DNA of 64,000 bases from Amycolatopsis kentuckyensis (GTDB lineage Bacteria; Actinomycetota; Actinomycetes; Mycobacteriales; Pseudonocardiaceae): the NCBI RefSeq assembly GCF_002155975.1, contig NZ_MUMI01000038.1:1-64000 (forward strand). The letters are read 5' to 3'. The notes beneath the pieces were generated by a model, which had not been told where the DNA came from, did not search any database, and saw nothing but the letters and a program-made list of their open reading frames with translations. Shown piece after piece: positions 43,672 to 51,957 of this stretch (its first letter is position 1; the number at the start of each line of letters is the position of its first letter). The position numbers and the translations under genes were made by a program.

Positions 43672-44795
43672 GGCCGCAGCCCCCGGAAGAACGCGCGGAT
43701 GTCGGCCACGAGCAGCTCGGGCTCCTCCATCGCGGCGAAGTGACCGCCGGACGCGAACTCCGACCAGTGCGCGATCTTCTCGTCGGGGTCCATGATCCGC
43801 CGGACCACCGGCGAGCTGTCGAACACCGCCCAGCCGGCCGGGACGTCCGACGGCGCCAGCCAGCCGTGCCCCGAGTGGGCGGCCTCGTACAGGAACCGGG
43901 CCGCGCTCGCGCCGCTGCGGGTGAACCAGTAGAGGCTGACGTTGGTCAGCAGCCGGTCGCGGTCGACGCCGCCGGTGCCGGTCCACGCCTCGAACTTCTC
44001 CGCGATCCAGGCCAGCTGCCCGACCGGGGAATCGGTCAGCGCGGCCGCGATCGTCTCGGGCTTGTGCGACTGGAGGTCGAGGTAGCCGCGGCCCGCCTGC
44101 CACGCCTCGCGGGCCGCGTCCAGTTCGGCCTGTTCCGCCTCGGACAGGTTTTCCGGCAACGGAAGCTGCTCACCGGCCAGAGCGATCGTGCCGCGGTCGC
44201 TGTTGACGTGGGTGCCGATGACGCGGTGCGGGTACCGCGCGGCGAGCTGTCCGGTGATGCCCGCGCCGAGGTCGCCGCCCTGGGCGGCGAACCGGTCGTA
44301 GCCGAGCCGGGTCATCAGCTCGGCGAACGCGCCGGTCGTGCGGGCCAGCTCCCAGCCGGGGCCGCTCAGCGGCGTCGAGAACCCGAACCCGGGCACCGAC
44401 GGGACGACGAGGTGGAACGCGTCCGGGCCCGGCTCGGCCAGCGGGCCGATGACGTCGAGGAATTCGGCGACCGAGCCCGGGTAGCCGTGGGTGAGCAGCA
44501 GCGGCACCGCGTCGTCCTGCGCCGAGCGGACGTGCAGGAAGTGGATGGTCTGGCCGTCGATCTCGGTCGTGAACTGCGGGAACGCGTTGAGCGCCGCTTC
44601 CTGGGCCCGCCAGTCGAAGCCGTCGCGCCAGTACGCGGCCAGCTCCCGGACGACGTCCGTGGGGATGCCGCGGGACCAGTCCGGCTCGTCGCCGGGCACG
44701 CGGTCGGCGAACCGGGCCGAGGCCAGGCGCCGGTGCAGGTCGGCCAGCTCGGCCTGCGGGATCTCGATGCGGAAGGGACGGATTTCGTTCGTCAT
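43668..44795 (-). CDS. epoxide hydrolase (EHN-domain)
   Basis: A 375-residue paralogue of the gene at 19226. EHN domain: FRIEIPQAELADLHRRLASARF. The core has HGYP (oxyanion), Asp175 in GGDLGAG and GGHFAAMEEPELLVADI near the end. No signal peptide is present. The start at 44795 (MTNEIRPFRIE) is preferred; an ATG at 44816 is possible. It is followed by the coupled AlkZ-type glycosylase gene and divergent from a WYL regulator, with a perfect repeat between. Confidence 0.9.
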   Translation of the reverse strand: MTNEIRPFRIEIPQAELADLHRRLASARFADRVPGDEPDWSRGIPTDVVRELAAYWRDGFDWRAQEAALNAFPQFTTEIDGQTIHFLHVRSAQDDAVPLLLTHGYPGSVAEFLDVIGPLAEPGPDAFHLVVPSVPGFGFSTPLSGPGWELARTTGAFAELMTRLGYDRFAAQGGDLGAGITGQLAARYPHRVIGTHVNSDRGTIALAGEQLPLPENLSEAEQAELDAAREAWQAGRGYLDLQSHKPETIAAALTDSPVGQLAWIAEKFEAWTGTGGVDRDRLLTNVSLYWFTRSGASAARFLYEAAHSGHGWLAPSDVPAGWAVFDSSPVVRRIMDPDEKIAHWSEFASGGHFAAMEEPELLVADIRAFFRGLRP

Positions 44796-44817
44796 GAGGA
44801 GCACGTTATGAGCCATT

Positions 44818-44836
44818 GCGGAAGACTTCCTTCCGC
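44818..44836. promoter_or_regulatory. operator-like repeat GCGGAAG-N5-CTTCCGC
   Basis: Perfect 7-base arms lie between the epoxide hydrolase (start 44795) and the WYL regulator (start 44858). It is the natural candidate site for that regulator. Confidence 0.5.
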
Positions 44837-44857
44837 GATTCGTGCGATCCTCGACGA

Positions 44858-45826
44858 ATGTTGCAGACCTCCGCCCGGCTCCTCCGGCTGCTGTCGCTGC
44901 TCGAAACGCGGCGCGACTGGACCGGCGCCGACCTGGCCGGCCGGCTCGGTGTCTCCGCGCGCACCGTCCGCACCGACATCGGCAAGCTGCGGGAACTCGG
45001 CTACCCGGTCGAAGCGGCCCCCGGCGTCCAGGGCGGTTACCGCCTCGGCGCGGGCGCCCAGCTCCCGCCGCTGCTGCTGGACGACGACGAAGCGGTGGCC
45101 GTCGCGGTCGGGCTGCGAACGGCGGCGGGCGTCGCCGGCATCGGCGAGACGTCGGTGCGGGCGCTGGCCAAGCTGGAGCAGGTGCTGCCGTCGCGGCTGC
45201 GGCACCGGGTGCGGGCGCTGCAGGCCGCGACGGTCGCGGTGCCCGGCACGGGCCCGTCCGTCGACGCCGACGTCCTCACCGCCGTCGCGGCGGCGATCCG
45301 GGCGAGCGAGCGGCTGCGCTTCGACTACACGAGTCACCAGCGCACGCCGAGCCGCCGTGACGTCGAGCCGCACCGGCTGGTCAGCTGGGGGCGGCGCTGG
45401 TACCTCGTGGCCTGGGACACCGCCCGCGACGACTGGCGCACCTTCCGCGTCGACCGGATGACGCCGAAGGTGCCGACCGGCCCGCGCTTCGCCCCGCGCG
45501 AGCCACCGGAGGGCGACGTCGCGCAGTTCGTCCAGCGCAGCGTGGGCGCGGCGACCTGGCGGTTCCACGCCCGGGTGCGGCTGCACGCCTCGGTCGAGCA
45601 CGTCCGCGCCCGGCTGCCCATTGCGGTCGACGTGACGGCCGAGGGCCCGGACCGCTGCGTCGCCGAGGTCGGGTCCGACCACGCGCCGATGCTCGGCCTC
45701 TACCTCGGCCTGCTCGACGTGGACTTCGAGGTGCTCGACGCGCCGGAACTGGCCGAAGCACTGGCGAAGACGGGCGAGCGGTTCCTGCGGGCCGCTAACG
45801 CAGGGAGTCCGCCAGCTCCTGGATGA
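44858..45826 (+). CDS. YafY/WYL-domain transcriptional regulator
   Basis: A 322-residue regulator. The N-terminal HTH_11 reads ARLLRLLSLLETRRDWTGADLAGRLGVSARTVRTDIGKLRELGYPVEAAPGVQGGYRLG. A WYL domain follows (RDVEPHRLVSWGRRWYLVAWD...FRVDRM), then a WCX-like C-terminus. WYL proteins sense nucleic acids or small ligands and often control DNA-damage genes. The adjacent AlkZ-type gene fits that theme. Its 3' end overlaps the convergent SRPBCC gene by 32 bases. Confidence 0.9.
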   Translation: MLQTSARLLRLLSLLETRRDWTGADLAGRLGVSARTVRTDIGKLRELGYPVEAAPGVQGGYRLGAGAQLPPLLLDDDEAVAVAVGLRTAAGVAGIGETSVRALAKLEQVLPSRLRHRVRALQAATVAVPGTGPSVDADVLTAVAAAIRASERLRFDYTSHQRTPSRRDVEPHRLVSWGRRWYLVAWDTARDDWRTFRVDRMTPKVPTGPRFAPREPPEGDVAQFVQRSVGAATWRFHARVRLHASVEHVRARLPIAVDVTAEGPDRCVAEVGSDHAPMLGLYLGLLDVDFEVLDAPELAEALAKTGERFLRAANAGSPPAPG

Positions 45827-46274
45827 TCGCGAACTGTTCCCGCACGCCGACCTCCATGCCGGACTGCAGGATCGTGTCGCGCAGTTCCTCGCTGCCGGTC
45901 TCGGTCAGCAGCTCCAGGCGGGTGCGGTCGCCGTCGAGCGCGGTGAAGGTGACCGTGATGAGCGGGCCGTCCACGGAGTCGAGGTCGACACCGGGCTGCT
46001 CGAACACCTCGGTGTAGACGAGCCGCTCGTCCGGCACGATCTCGCGGTACTCGCCGTGGAAGCCGACGTCCGCGCCGTCCTCGGTCTTCAGGACGTACCG
46101 CCAGCGGCCGCCGGGCCGCAGGTCCAGCTCGACCTCCGTGGTGGTGCCGCGGTGGCCGCTCCACCAGCGGCTGACCAGCTCTCGCGTGGTCCACACGCGG
46201 TAGACCAGGTGTCTCGGCGCGTCGAACTCGCGCGTGATGAGGATCCGGTCCGCGGCGGGGGTGGTGATCTCCAC
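45795..46274 (-). CDS. SRPBCC (AHSA1-like) protein
   Basis: A 159-residue START-like hydrophobic-pocket protein: ILITREFDAPRHLVYRVWTTRELVSRWWSG at the start and FHGEYREIVPDERLVYTEVFE in the middle are typical of AHSA1-like SRPBCC proteins. The ligand is unknown. It starts one base after the ArsR gene ends, a very common ArsR-SRPBCC pairing in actinobacteria. Confidence 0.92.
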   Translation of the reverse strand: MEITTPAADRILITREFDAPRHLVYRVWTTRELVSRWWSGHRGTTTEVELDLRPGGRWRYVLKTEDGADVGFHGEYREIVPDERLVYTEVFEQPGVDLDSVDGPLITVTFTALDGDRTRLELLTETGSEELRDTILQSGMEVGVREQFAIIQELADSLR

Positions 46275-46275
46275 G

Positions 46276-46611
46276 TCAGTGCTCCTGTTCCTTGAGTTCT
46301 TCGAGGACGTCGTCCATCAGGTCGAACCGCTCCGCCCACGTCCGTTCGTAGCGCTTGACCCAGTCGTGGATGGGCTTGAGCGCGGCGCCGTTGAGCCGGT
46401 AGAGCCGCTGGCGGCCGTCGCCGCGCACGTCCACCGCGCCGACTTCGCGCAGCACCCGCAGGTGCTTCGACACCTGCGGCTGGGCCAGGCCGAGCAGGTC
46501 GACGAGGTCGCCGACCGACCGCTCGCCCGCCATGAGGACGTCCAGGATCTGCCGCCGCCGGGGTTCGGCGACCGCGTTGAAGGTGTCCGCTGTCGTCGCT
46601 GCTCGTGCCAC
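46276..46611 (-). CDS. ArsR-family regulator
   Basis: A 111-residue winged-helix repressor: FNAVAEPRRRQILDVLMAGERSVGDLVDLLGLAQPQVSKHLRVLREVGAVDVRGDGRQRLYRL. It lacks the metal-binding CxC of metal sensors, so it belongs to the non-metal group usually paired with SRPBCC genes. The GTG start follows a TATGAT -10 box by six bases with no ribosome binding site, so the transcript is probably leaderless. Confidence 0.92.
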   Translation of the reverse strand: MARAATTADTFNAVAEPRRRQILDVLMAGERSVGDLVDLLGLAQPQVSKHLRVLREVGAVDVRGDGRQRLYRLNGAALKPIHDWVKRYERTWAERFDLMDDVLEELKEQEH

Positions 46612-46617
46612 GCGGTC

Positions 46618-46645
46618 ATCATATGCCCATATGGGAATGCGTCAA
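46618..46645 (-). promoter_or_regulatory. promoter with internal palindrome for ArsR gene
   Basis: Reading leftward: TTGACG (46645-46640), 16 bases, TATGAT (46623-46618), six bases to the GTG. The spacer holds the palindrome CCCATATGGG (46626-46635) and a second CATATG (46620-46625) overlaps the -10 box: a convincing autorepression site. Confidence 0.65.
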
Positions 46646-46699
46646 GCCCGCATCCTGGGCTCACTGGGCAGGCGTCGCTCCATCTGCGACGATCGGGCG

Positions 46700-47917
46700 A
46701 TGACCAGCCGGGCGGGGAGTCCACAGAGGACGGATGCGCGCGGCGCCCGGCGCAGTGCCAGCGCGAGTGCGGTCCTGCGGGCGGTGCTCGACGACGGCCC
46801 GATCGCGCGCAGCACGATCGCGCGGCGGACGGGACTGTCCGCGGCCGCCGTCACCGGGCACACCGCCGAGCTGCTGCAGCGAGGACTGCTGCGCGAACTC
46901 CCGGAAGCCGAGTCACGCGGGGGTGTCGGACGGCCGCACGTTCCGGTCGACCTCGACACCGGACGGCACGTCGCCGGCGCGCTGCACCTGGCCGTGCACC
47001 ACGCCACGGTCGCGCTGCTCGACCTGCGCGGGAACGTGCTGGTGCAGCACGAAGAACCCCACGACGGCCTGGCCGCGGAAGACCTGCTCGCCCGCGCCGC
47101 CGAGATCTTCGACGACCTCCTGCTCGGGCACGCTCCCGACCGCGAGCCGCTCGGCCTCGGCGTCGCCACCGGCGGCTGGGTCGACCGGGCGTCCGGCACC
47201 GTCGTCGAGCACCCGCTGCTCGGCTGGGAGAACGTGCCGGTCCGCGACCTCCTGGCGGGCAGCACCGGACTGGCCGTGGCGGTCGACGGGCACGCGCGGG
47301 CGCTGGTGCACGCCGAACGGCTCTTCGGGCACCCGCAGGCCCGGGACAGCGTCGTGCAGCTGTTCACCGGCAACGTCGTCGACGCCGCGTTCGCCACCGG
47401 CGCGACCGTGCACCACGGGCCGCGTTCGGCCGCGGGCGGTGTCGCGCACCTGCCGGTGGACGACCGCACCGAGCCGTGCCGCTGCGGGCGCACCGGCTGT
47501 CTCGAAGCGGCCGTCTCGGAAGGAACGCTCGCCCGCAAGGCCGCGGAAAACGGATTGCTCGCGCGCCCGGACTTTCCGGAATTGCTCGCGCTCGCCGCGA
47601 ACGGCAATTCCGCGGCGGTGCGGATGTTCCACGATCGCGCGCGGCTCATCGGTCAGGCGGCGGCCCTCCTGCTCGAAGTGCTCAACCCGGCCGTGCTCGT
47701 GGTGGTCGACCGCAGTGTAGCCCGGGTACCCGGCTGCCTTCCCGCCATCCGGGACGAGGTCCGCACGCGCTCCCGCTGCGCCGACCCCGCGGAAACCGTT
47801 GTGGGCACCAGCTTCCCGGGCACCGAGCTGGCGACGGCCGGCGGCGCGGTGCTCCTGGACGTGCTCTACGGAGATCCGCTCGGTCCGCTTCCCACCGGAT
47901 TGCCGCGCGCTTCGTGA
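46700..47917 (+). CDS. ROK-family transcriptional regulator
   Basis: A 405-residue ROK protein. The N-terminal winged helix is VLRAVLDDGPIARSTIARRTGLSAAAVTGHTAELLQRGLL. The sugar-kinase-like fold follows, with the zinc motif CRCGRTGCLEAAVSEG; the glycine-rich phosphate loop of true kinases is not convincing. It could respond to a sugar or related ligand. It stands 101 bases upstream of, and on the same strand as, the sulfonate-type transport operon, so it may regulate it, but the operon has its own promoter-like sequence. Confidence 0.9.
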   Translation: MTSRAGSPQRTDARGARRSASASAVLRAVLDDGPIARSTIARRTGLSAAAVTGHTAELLQRGLLRELPEAESRGGVGRPHVPVDLDTGRHVAGALHLAVHHATVALLDLRGNVLVQHEEPHDGLAAEDLLARAAEIFDDLLLGHAPDREPLGLGVATGGWVDRASGTVVEHPLLGWENVPVRDLLAGSTGLAVAVDGHARALVHAERLFGHPQARDSVVQLFTGNVVDAAFATGATVHHGPRSAAGGVAHLPVDDRTEPCRCGRTGCLEAAVSEGTLARKAAENGLLARPDFPELLALAANGNSAAVRMFHDRARLIGQAAALLLEVLNPAVLVVVDRSVARVPGCLPAIRDEVRTRSRCADPAETVVGTSFPGTELATAGGAVLLDVLYGDPLGPLPTGLPRAS

Positions 47918-47948
47918 GGCAGCGGAGTTATTTCACGAACTCGCAAAA

Positions 47949-47978
47949 TTGACCGTCCGCTCGTCGGCTGCGAACAAT
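47949..47978 (+). promoter_or_regulatory. candidate promoter of sulfonate-type operon
   Basis: TTGACC (47949-47954), an 18-base spacer and AACAAT (47973-47978) lie 40 bases upstream of the binding-protein gene. Confidence 0.45.
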
Positions 47979-48018
47979 TGCCCCATCCCCGCCGACTCCC
48001 GGAACGGACGAAACCACC

Positions 48019-49038
48019 GTGAAGAAAACCCTGCCCCTGTTCGCCGCCGCCGTGGTGCTGCTGGCCGGCTGCGCTTCGGCGACGGCCACCGGTGCGCCCG
48101 GGCAACCGGAGAAGCTGGAACTGCGCTACCAGGGCAGCGCGAACGCCGTCACCCTGCCCGAACTCGCCGAAGACCTGGGCTACTTCGGCCCGGTCAAGCT
48201 GAAGTGGGTCGGCAACACGATCAGCGGCCCGCAGGACATCCAGTCGGCGGCCACCGACCAGACCGACTTCGGAGGCGCTTTCACCGGCGCGGTCGTCAAG
48301 CTCGTCGAAGCCGGAGCCCCGGTCAAGGCGGTCGTCAACTACTACGGCTCCGACGACAAGACCTTCATCGGCTTCTACGCCGTGGACGACAGTCCGATCC
48401 GGACCGCCCGCGACCTGATCGGCAAGAAGGTCGGCGTCAACACCGCCGGTGCCAACCTCGAAGCCGCGCTCGACACCTGGCTGAAGGGCCAGGGCCTCTC
48501 CGACGACGAGATCAAGCAGGTCCAGCTCGTCGTCATCCCGCCGGTGAACGCCGAACAGGCGTTGCGCAACGGCCAGCTCGACGTCGCCGCGCTGCAGGGC
48601 ATCCTGCAGGACCACGCCCTGGCGGCCGGCGGCCTCCGCCCGCTGTTCACCGACGTCGGCGCGTTCGGGCCCTACAACGGCGGCCCGTACGTGCTGCGCA
48701 CCGACTTCATCAAGAAGTACCCGGAGACCGCGAAGATCTTCGTCTCCGCCGTGGCCAAGGCCATCGAGTGGGAACGCACCACCCCGCGCGAGGAGGTGAT
48801 CGCGCGCTTCACGAAGATCATCAAAGCTCGCGGCCGCAACGAAAGCACCGACACGCTGAAGTACTGGAAGAGCGTCGGCATCACCCGCGGCGGCCTCATC
48901 TCCGACGCGGACTACACCCGCTGGGAGCCGTGGCTGAGGCAGGAGGGCTACCTCAAGCACGACAAGATCGACACTTCGAAGCTCTACACCAACGAGTTCA
49001 ACCCCTACCGCGACGGCGCCCCGGCGGTGGGCCGGTGA
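48019..49038 (+). CDS. sulfonate/nitrate-type ABC substrate-binding lipoprotein
   Basis: A 339-residue NMT1/SsuA-like binding protein. The lipobox is LAGC with Cys18. The fold signatures include LRYQGSANAVTLPELAEDLGYFGPVKLKWVGN, the DIQSAATDQTDFGGAFTGAVVKL stretch and LIGKKVGVNTAGANLEAAL. It supplies an alkanesulfonate, taurine or related ligand to the permease; the downstream flavin monooxygenase and TauD-like enzyme favour an organosulfur ligand. The GTG start has a weak ribosome binding site. A GTGA overlap joins it to the ATPase gene. Confidence 0.9.
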   Translation: MKKTLPLFAAAVVLLAGCASATATGAPGQPEKLELRYQGSANAVTLPELAEDLGYFGPVKLKWVGNTISGPQDIQSAATDQTDFGGAFTGAVVKLVEAGAPVKAVVNYYGSDDKTFIGFYAVDDSPIRTARDLIGKKVGVNTAGANLEAALDTWLKGQGLSDDEIKQVQLVVIPPVNAEQALRNGQLDVAALQGILQDHALAAGGLRPLFTDVGAFGPYNGGPYVLRTDFIKKYPETAKIFVSAVAKAIEWERTTPREEVIARFTKIIKARGRNESTDTLKYWKSVGITRGGLISDADYTRWEPWLRQEGYLKHDKIDTSKLYTNEFNPYRDGAPAVGR

Positions 49039-49808
49039 TCAGCATCCGCTCGGTGACCAAGACCTTCGGCGCGCTGACCGCCCTCGACGACGTCTCCCTC
49101 GACATCGCCGACGGCACGTTCCTGTCCCTCGTCGGTCCCAGCGGCTCCGGCAAGTCGACGCTGCTGGACCTGCTGGGCGGGCTCGCCACTCCGACGTCCG
49201 GCGAGGTGCGCATCGACGGCGAGCCGGTGCGCGGCCCCGGCCTCGACCGCGGGGTCGTCTTCCAGCAGTACGCGCTGTTCCCGTGGCGCACCGCGCGCGC
49301 CAACGTCGAGTTCGGTCTCGAAGGCGGGCCGCTCGGGAAGCGGCAGCGGGCCGATCGGGCCCGCGAGTACCTCGCCCTGGTCGGCCTGTCCGGCTTCGAG
49401 GACCGCTACCCGCACGAGCTGTCCGGCGGGATGAAGCAGCGCGTCGCGATCGCCCGCAGCCTCGCCTACGACCCGGCCGTGCTGCTGATGGACGAGCCGT
49501 TCGCCGCGCTCGACGCCCAGACCCGCGAGCAGCTGCAAGAAGAGCTCCTGCGGATCTGGCGCCGCACCGGCAAGACGATCGTCTTCATCACCCACGGCAT
49601 CGACGAGGCGGTCTACCTGGGACAGCAGGTCGCGGTGCTGACGTCGCGGCCCGGGCGGCTCAAGGCCGTCGTCGACGTCGACCTCGGCGACCGCACCGGT
49701 GACGTCCGGTCCGGGCCCGAGTTCGGCCGGCAGCGCCACCGGCTCTGGGAACTGCTGCACGACGAGGTCCGCAAGGCGGCCGAACACGAACGGAGCGCGG
49801 CCCGATGA
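49035..49808 (+). CDS. SsuB/TauB-type ABC ATPase
   Basis: A 257-residue nucleotide-binding subunit. Walker A is GPSGSGKST, the Q-loop is VFQQYALFPW, the signature is LSGGMKQR, and Walker B is VLLMDEPFAALDAQTREQ. The VFQQ..LFPW..ANVEFGLE wording is typical of the nitrate/sulfonate/taurine group. The start is the GTG overlapping the previous stop; its own stop overlaps the permease ATG. Confidence 0.95.
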   Translation: MISIRSVTKTFGALTALDDVSLDIADGTFLSLVGPSGSGKSTLLDLLGGLATPTSGEVRIDGEPVRGPGLDRGVVFQQYALFPWRTARANVEFGLEGGPLGKRQRADRAREYLALVGLSGFEDRYPHELSGGMKQRVAIARSLAYDPAVLLMDEPFAALDAQTREQLQEELLRIWRRTGKTIVFITHGIDEAVYLGQQVAVLTSRPGRLKAVVDVDLGDRTGDVRSGPEFGRQRHRLWELLHDEVRKAAEHERSAAR

Positions 49809-50647
49809 CCACCACCCTCGAAGCACCCGCCGTCCACACCAGACCCGAGGATCCGCCGCCGAAACCGCGCCGGTTCACCAAACAGCTCACCCGGGCGGTG
49901 CACGCGTCCGCCGCGGTGGTCCTGTTCGTGCTGCTCTGGGAGCTGGTCCCCCGGTTCGTCCTCGACGAAAGCACGCGGACGTTCCTGCCGCCGCTGTCGG
50001 AGGATCTGCAGGCGCTGGGGGACCTCGCCCTCGACGGCGAACTCGCCGACCACCTGCTGGCCAGCGTCGGGCGATCCGCCGCCGGGTTCGCCGTGGCCGT
50101 GGCGGTCGCGGTGCCGCTCGGGCTGCTGATCGGCTGGTACCGGCCGGTCGCGCGGTTCCTGCAGCCGTTGCTGGAGCTGGCCCGCAACACCGCCGCGCTG
50201 GCGCTGCTGCCGGTGTTCACGCTGCTGCTGGGCATCGGCGAGCTGTCGAAGGTCAGCCTCGTGGTCTACGCCTGCGTGTGGCCGGTGCTGCTCAACACGA
50301 TCGCCGGGGTCAACACGGTCGACCCGCTGCTGGTCAAGGCGGCCCGCTCGCTCGGGTTGTCGAGCCCGCGGCTGTTCCGGAAGGTGATCCTGCCCTCGGC
50401 GGTGCCGACGGTGTTCACCGGCATCCGGATGGCGGCGTCCTACTCGATCCTCGTGCTGGTGGCCGCGGAGATGGTCGGCGCGAAGGCCGGGCTCGGCTAC
50501 CTGATCAACACGAGCCAGGTGAACTTCCAGATCCAGCAGATGTACGCCGGGATCATCGCGGTCTCGCTGCTCGGCGTGCTCGTCAACGCCGGTTTCGTCG
50601 CGCTCGAACGGCGGTTTTCCACCTGGCGCCCCAAGGAGAAAGCATGA
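49805..50647 (+). CDS. SsuC/TauC-type ABC permease
   Basis: A 280-residue membrane permease with six predicted helices. The EAA-type loop is LLVKAARSLGLSSPRLFRKVILPSAVPTVFTGIRM, and GYLINTSQVNFQIQQMYAGI is a conserved late segment of sulfonate/taurine permeases. Coupled at both ends by ATGA overlaps. Confidence 0.94.
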   Translation: MTTTLEAPAVHTRPEDPPPKPRRFTKQLTRAVHASAAVVLFVLLWELVPRFVLDESTRTFLPPLSEDLQALGDLALDGELADHLLASVGRSAAGFAVAVAVAVPLGLLIGWYRPVARFLQPLLELARNTAALALLPVFTLLLGIGELSKVSLVVYACVWPVLLNTIAGVNTVDPLLVKAARSLGLSSPRLFRKVILPSAVPTVFTGIRMAASYSILVLVAAEMVGAKAGLGYLINTSQVNFQIQQMYAGIIAVSLLGVLVNAGFVALERRFSTWRPKEKA

Positions 50648-51957
50648 TGCACCTCAACGCGTTCGTGATGCCGAACGGCCACCACGAAGCCGCGTGGCGG
50701 CACCCCTCGACCGACCCGCACCGGGCTCGGACGCTGCAGCACTACGTCGACATCGCCCGCACGGCCGAGCGCGGCAGGCTCGACTCGATCTTCCTCGCCG
50801 ACGGCGTCGCGCTGTGGGGCAACGTCAAGCACAACTCGCACAGCCACTTCGAACCACTGACGCTGCTTTCGGCGCTCGCCGCGTCCACGGTCCACATCGG
50901 ACTGATCGCGACGGCGTCGACCACCTACAACGAGCCTTACCACCTGGCCCGGAAGTTCGCTTCGCTCGACCACCTCTCCGGCGGCCGCGCGGGCTGGAAC
51001 ATCGTCACCTCGGCCGGCATCGACGAAGCCCGCAACTTCAACCTGGCCAAGCGTCCCTCGCACGACGCGCGGTACGACCGGGCCGAGGAGTTCGTCGAGG
51101 TCGTCAAGAAGCTGTGGGACAGCTGGGACGACGATGCCGCGGTCGTCGACCGTCCGAGCGGGATCTACGCCGACACCGACCGGATCCGCGCGATCTCCCA
51201 CCACGGACCGCACTTCCAGGTGCAGGGGCCGCTCAACATCGAACGGCCGGTCCAGGGACACCCGCTGCTCGTGCAGGCCGGGTCGTCGGAGACCGGCAAG
51301 GAGTACGCGGCCCGGCACGCCGAAGCCGTGTTCACCGCGCAGCAGACGTTCGCCGAGGGCAAGGCGTTCTACGACGACGTCAAGGGCCGCCTCGCGGCGT
51401 ACGGCCGCACGCCGGACGAACTCAAGATCCTTCCGGGCATCTCGCCGATCCTCGGCCGCACCGAAGCCGAGGCCCGCGCGCGGGAAGCCGAGCTGAACGC
51501 GCTGATCATCCCGGACTACGGGCTGCAGCAGCTGTCGAAGATGCTCGACCACGACCTCACCGGCCATCCGCTGGACGGCCCGCTGCCCGACGTCGGCAGC
51601 TTCACCGAAGGCGGCCAGAGCCGGTTCGACCTGGTCGTCGGCCTGGCCCGGCGCGAGGACCTGACCATCCGGCAGCTCCTGGAACGGCTGGCCGGCGGGC
51701 GCGGGCACCGCGTCTTCGCCGGGACGCCGGTCCAGGTCGCCGACGAGCTGGAGGCGTGGTTCCGCGGCGGCGCCGCCGACGGCTTCAACGTCATGCCGCC
51801 CACCCTGCCCGGCGGGCTCGACGACTTCGTCGACCTCGTCGTCCCGGAACTGCAGCGGCGCGGGCTCTTCCGCACCGAGTACTCCGGCACCACCCTGCGC
51901 GAGCACTACGGCCTCGCGCGGCCCGTCAACCGCAACCGAGTGAAGGAGCCCGCATGA
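50644..51957 (+). CDS. flavin-dependent monooxygenase (NtaA/SnaA/DszA family)
   Basis: A 437-residue LLM-class enzyme of the group using reduced FMN supplied by a separate reductase. Hallmarks: MPNGHHEAAWRHP at the start, LARKFASLDHLSGGRAGWNIVTS, and PLLVQAGSSETGKEYAARHAEAVFTAQ. The family includes nitrilotriacetate (NtaA) and dibenzothiophene-sulfone (DszA) oxygenases, and sulfur-scavenging oxygenases next to ssu/tau-type transporters. The context suggests C-S bond cleavage of an imported organosulfur compound. No flavin reductase gene is present in the operon. AAGGAG precedes the start. Confidence 0.9.
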   Translation: MMHLNAFVMPNGHHEAAWRHPSTDPHRARTLQHYVDIARTAERGRLDSIFLADGVALWGNVKHNSHSHFEPLTLLSALAASTVHIGLIATASTTYNEPYHLARKFASLDHLSGGRAGWNIVTSAGIDEARNFNLAKRPSHDARYDRAEEFVEVVKKLWDSWDDDAAVVDRPSGIYADTDRIRAISHHGPHFQVQGPLNIERPVQGHPLLVQAGSSETGKEYAARHAEAVFTAQQTFAEGKAFYDDVKGRLAAYGRTPDELKILPGISPILGRTEAEARAREAELNALIIPDYGLQQLSKMLDHDLTGHPLDGPLPDVGSFTEGGQSRFDLVVGLARREDLTIRQLLERLAGGRGHRVFAGTPVQVADELEAWFRGGAADGFNVMPPTLPGGLDDFVDLVVPELQRRGLFRTEYSGTTLREHYGLARPVNRNRVKEPA

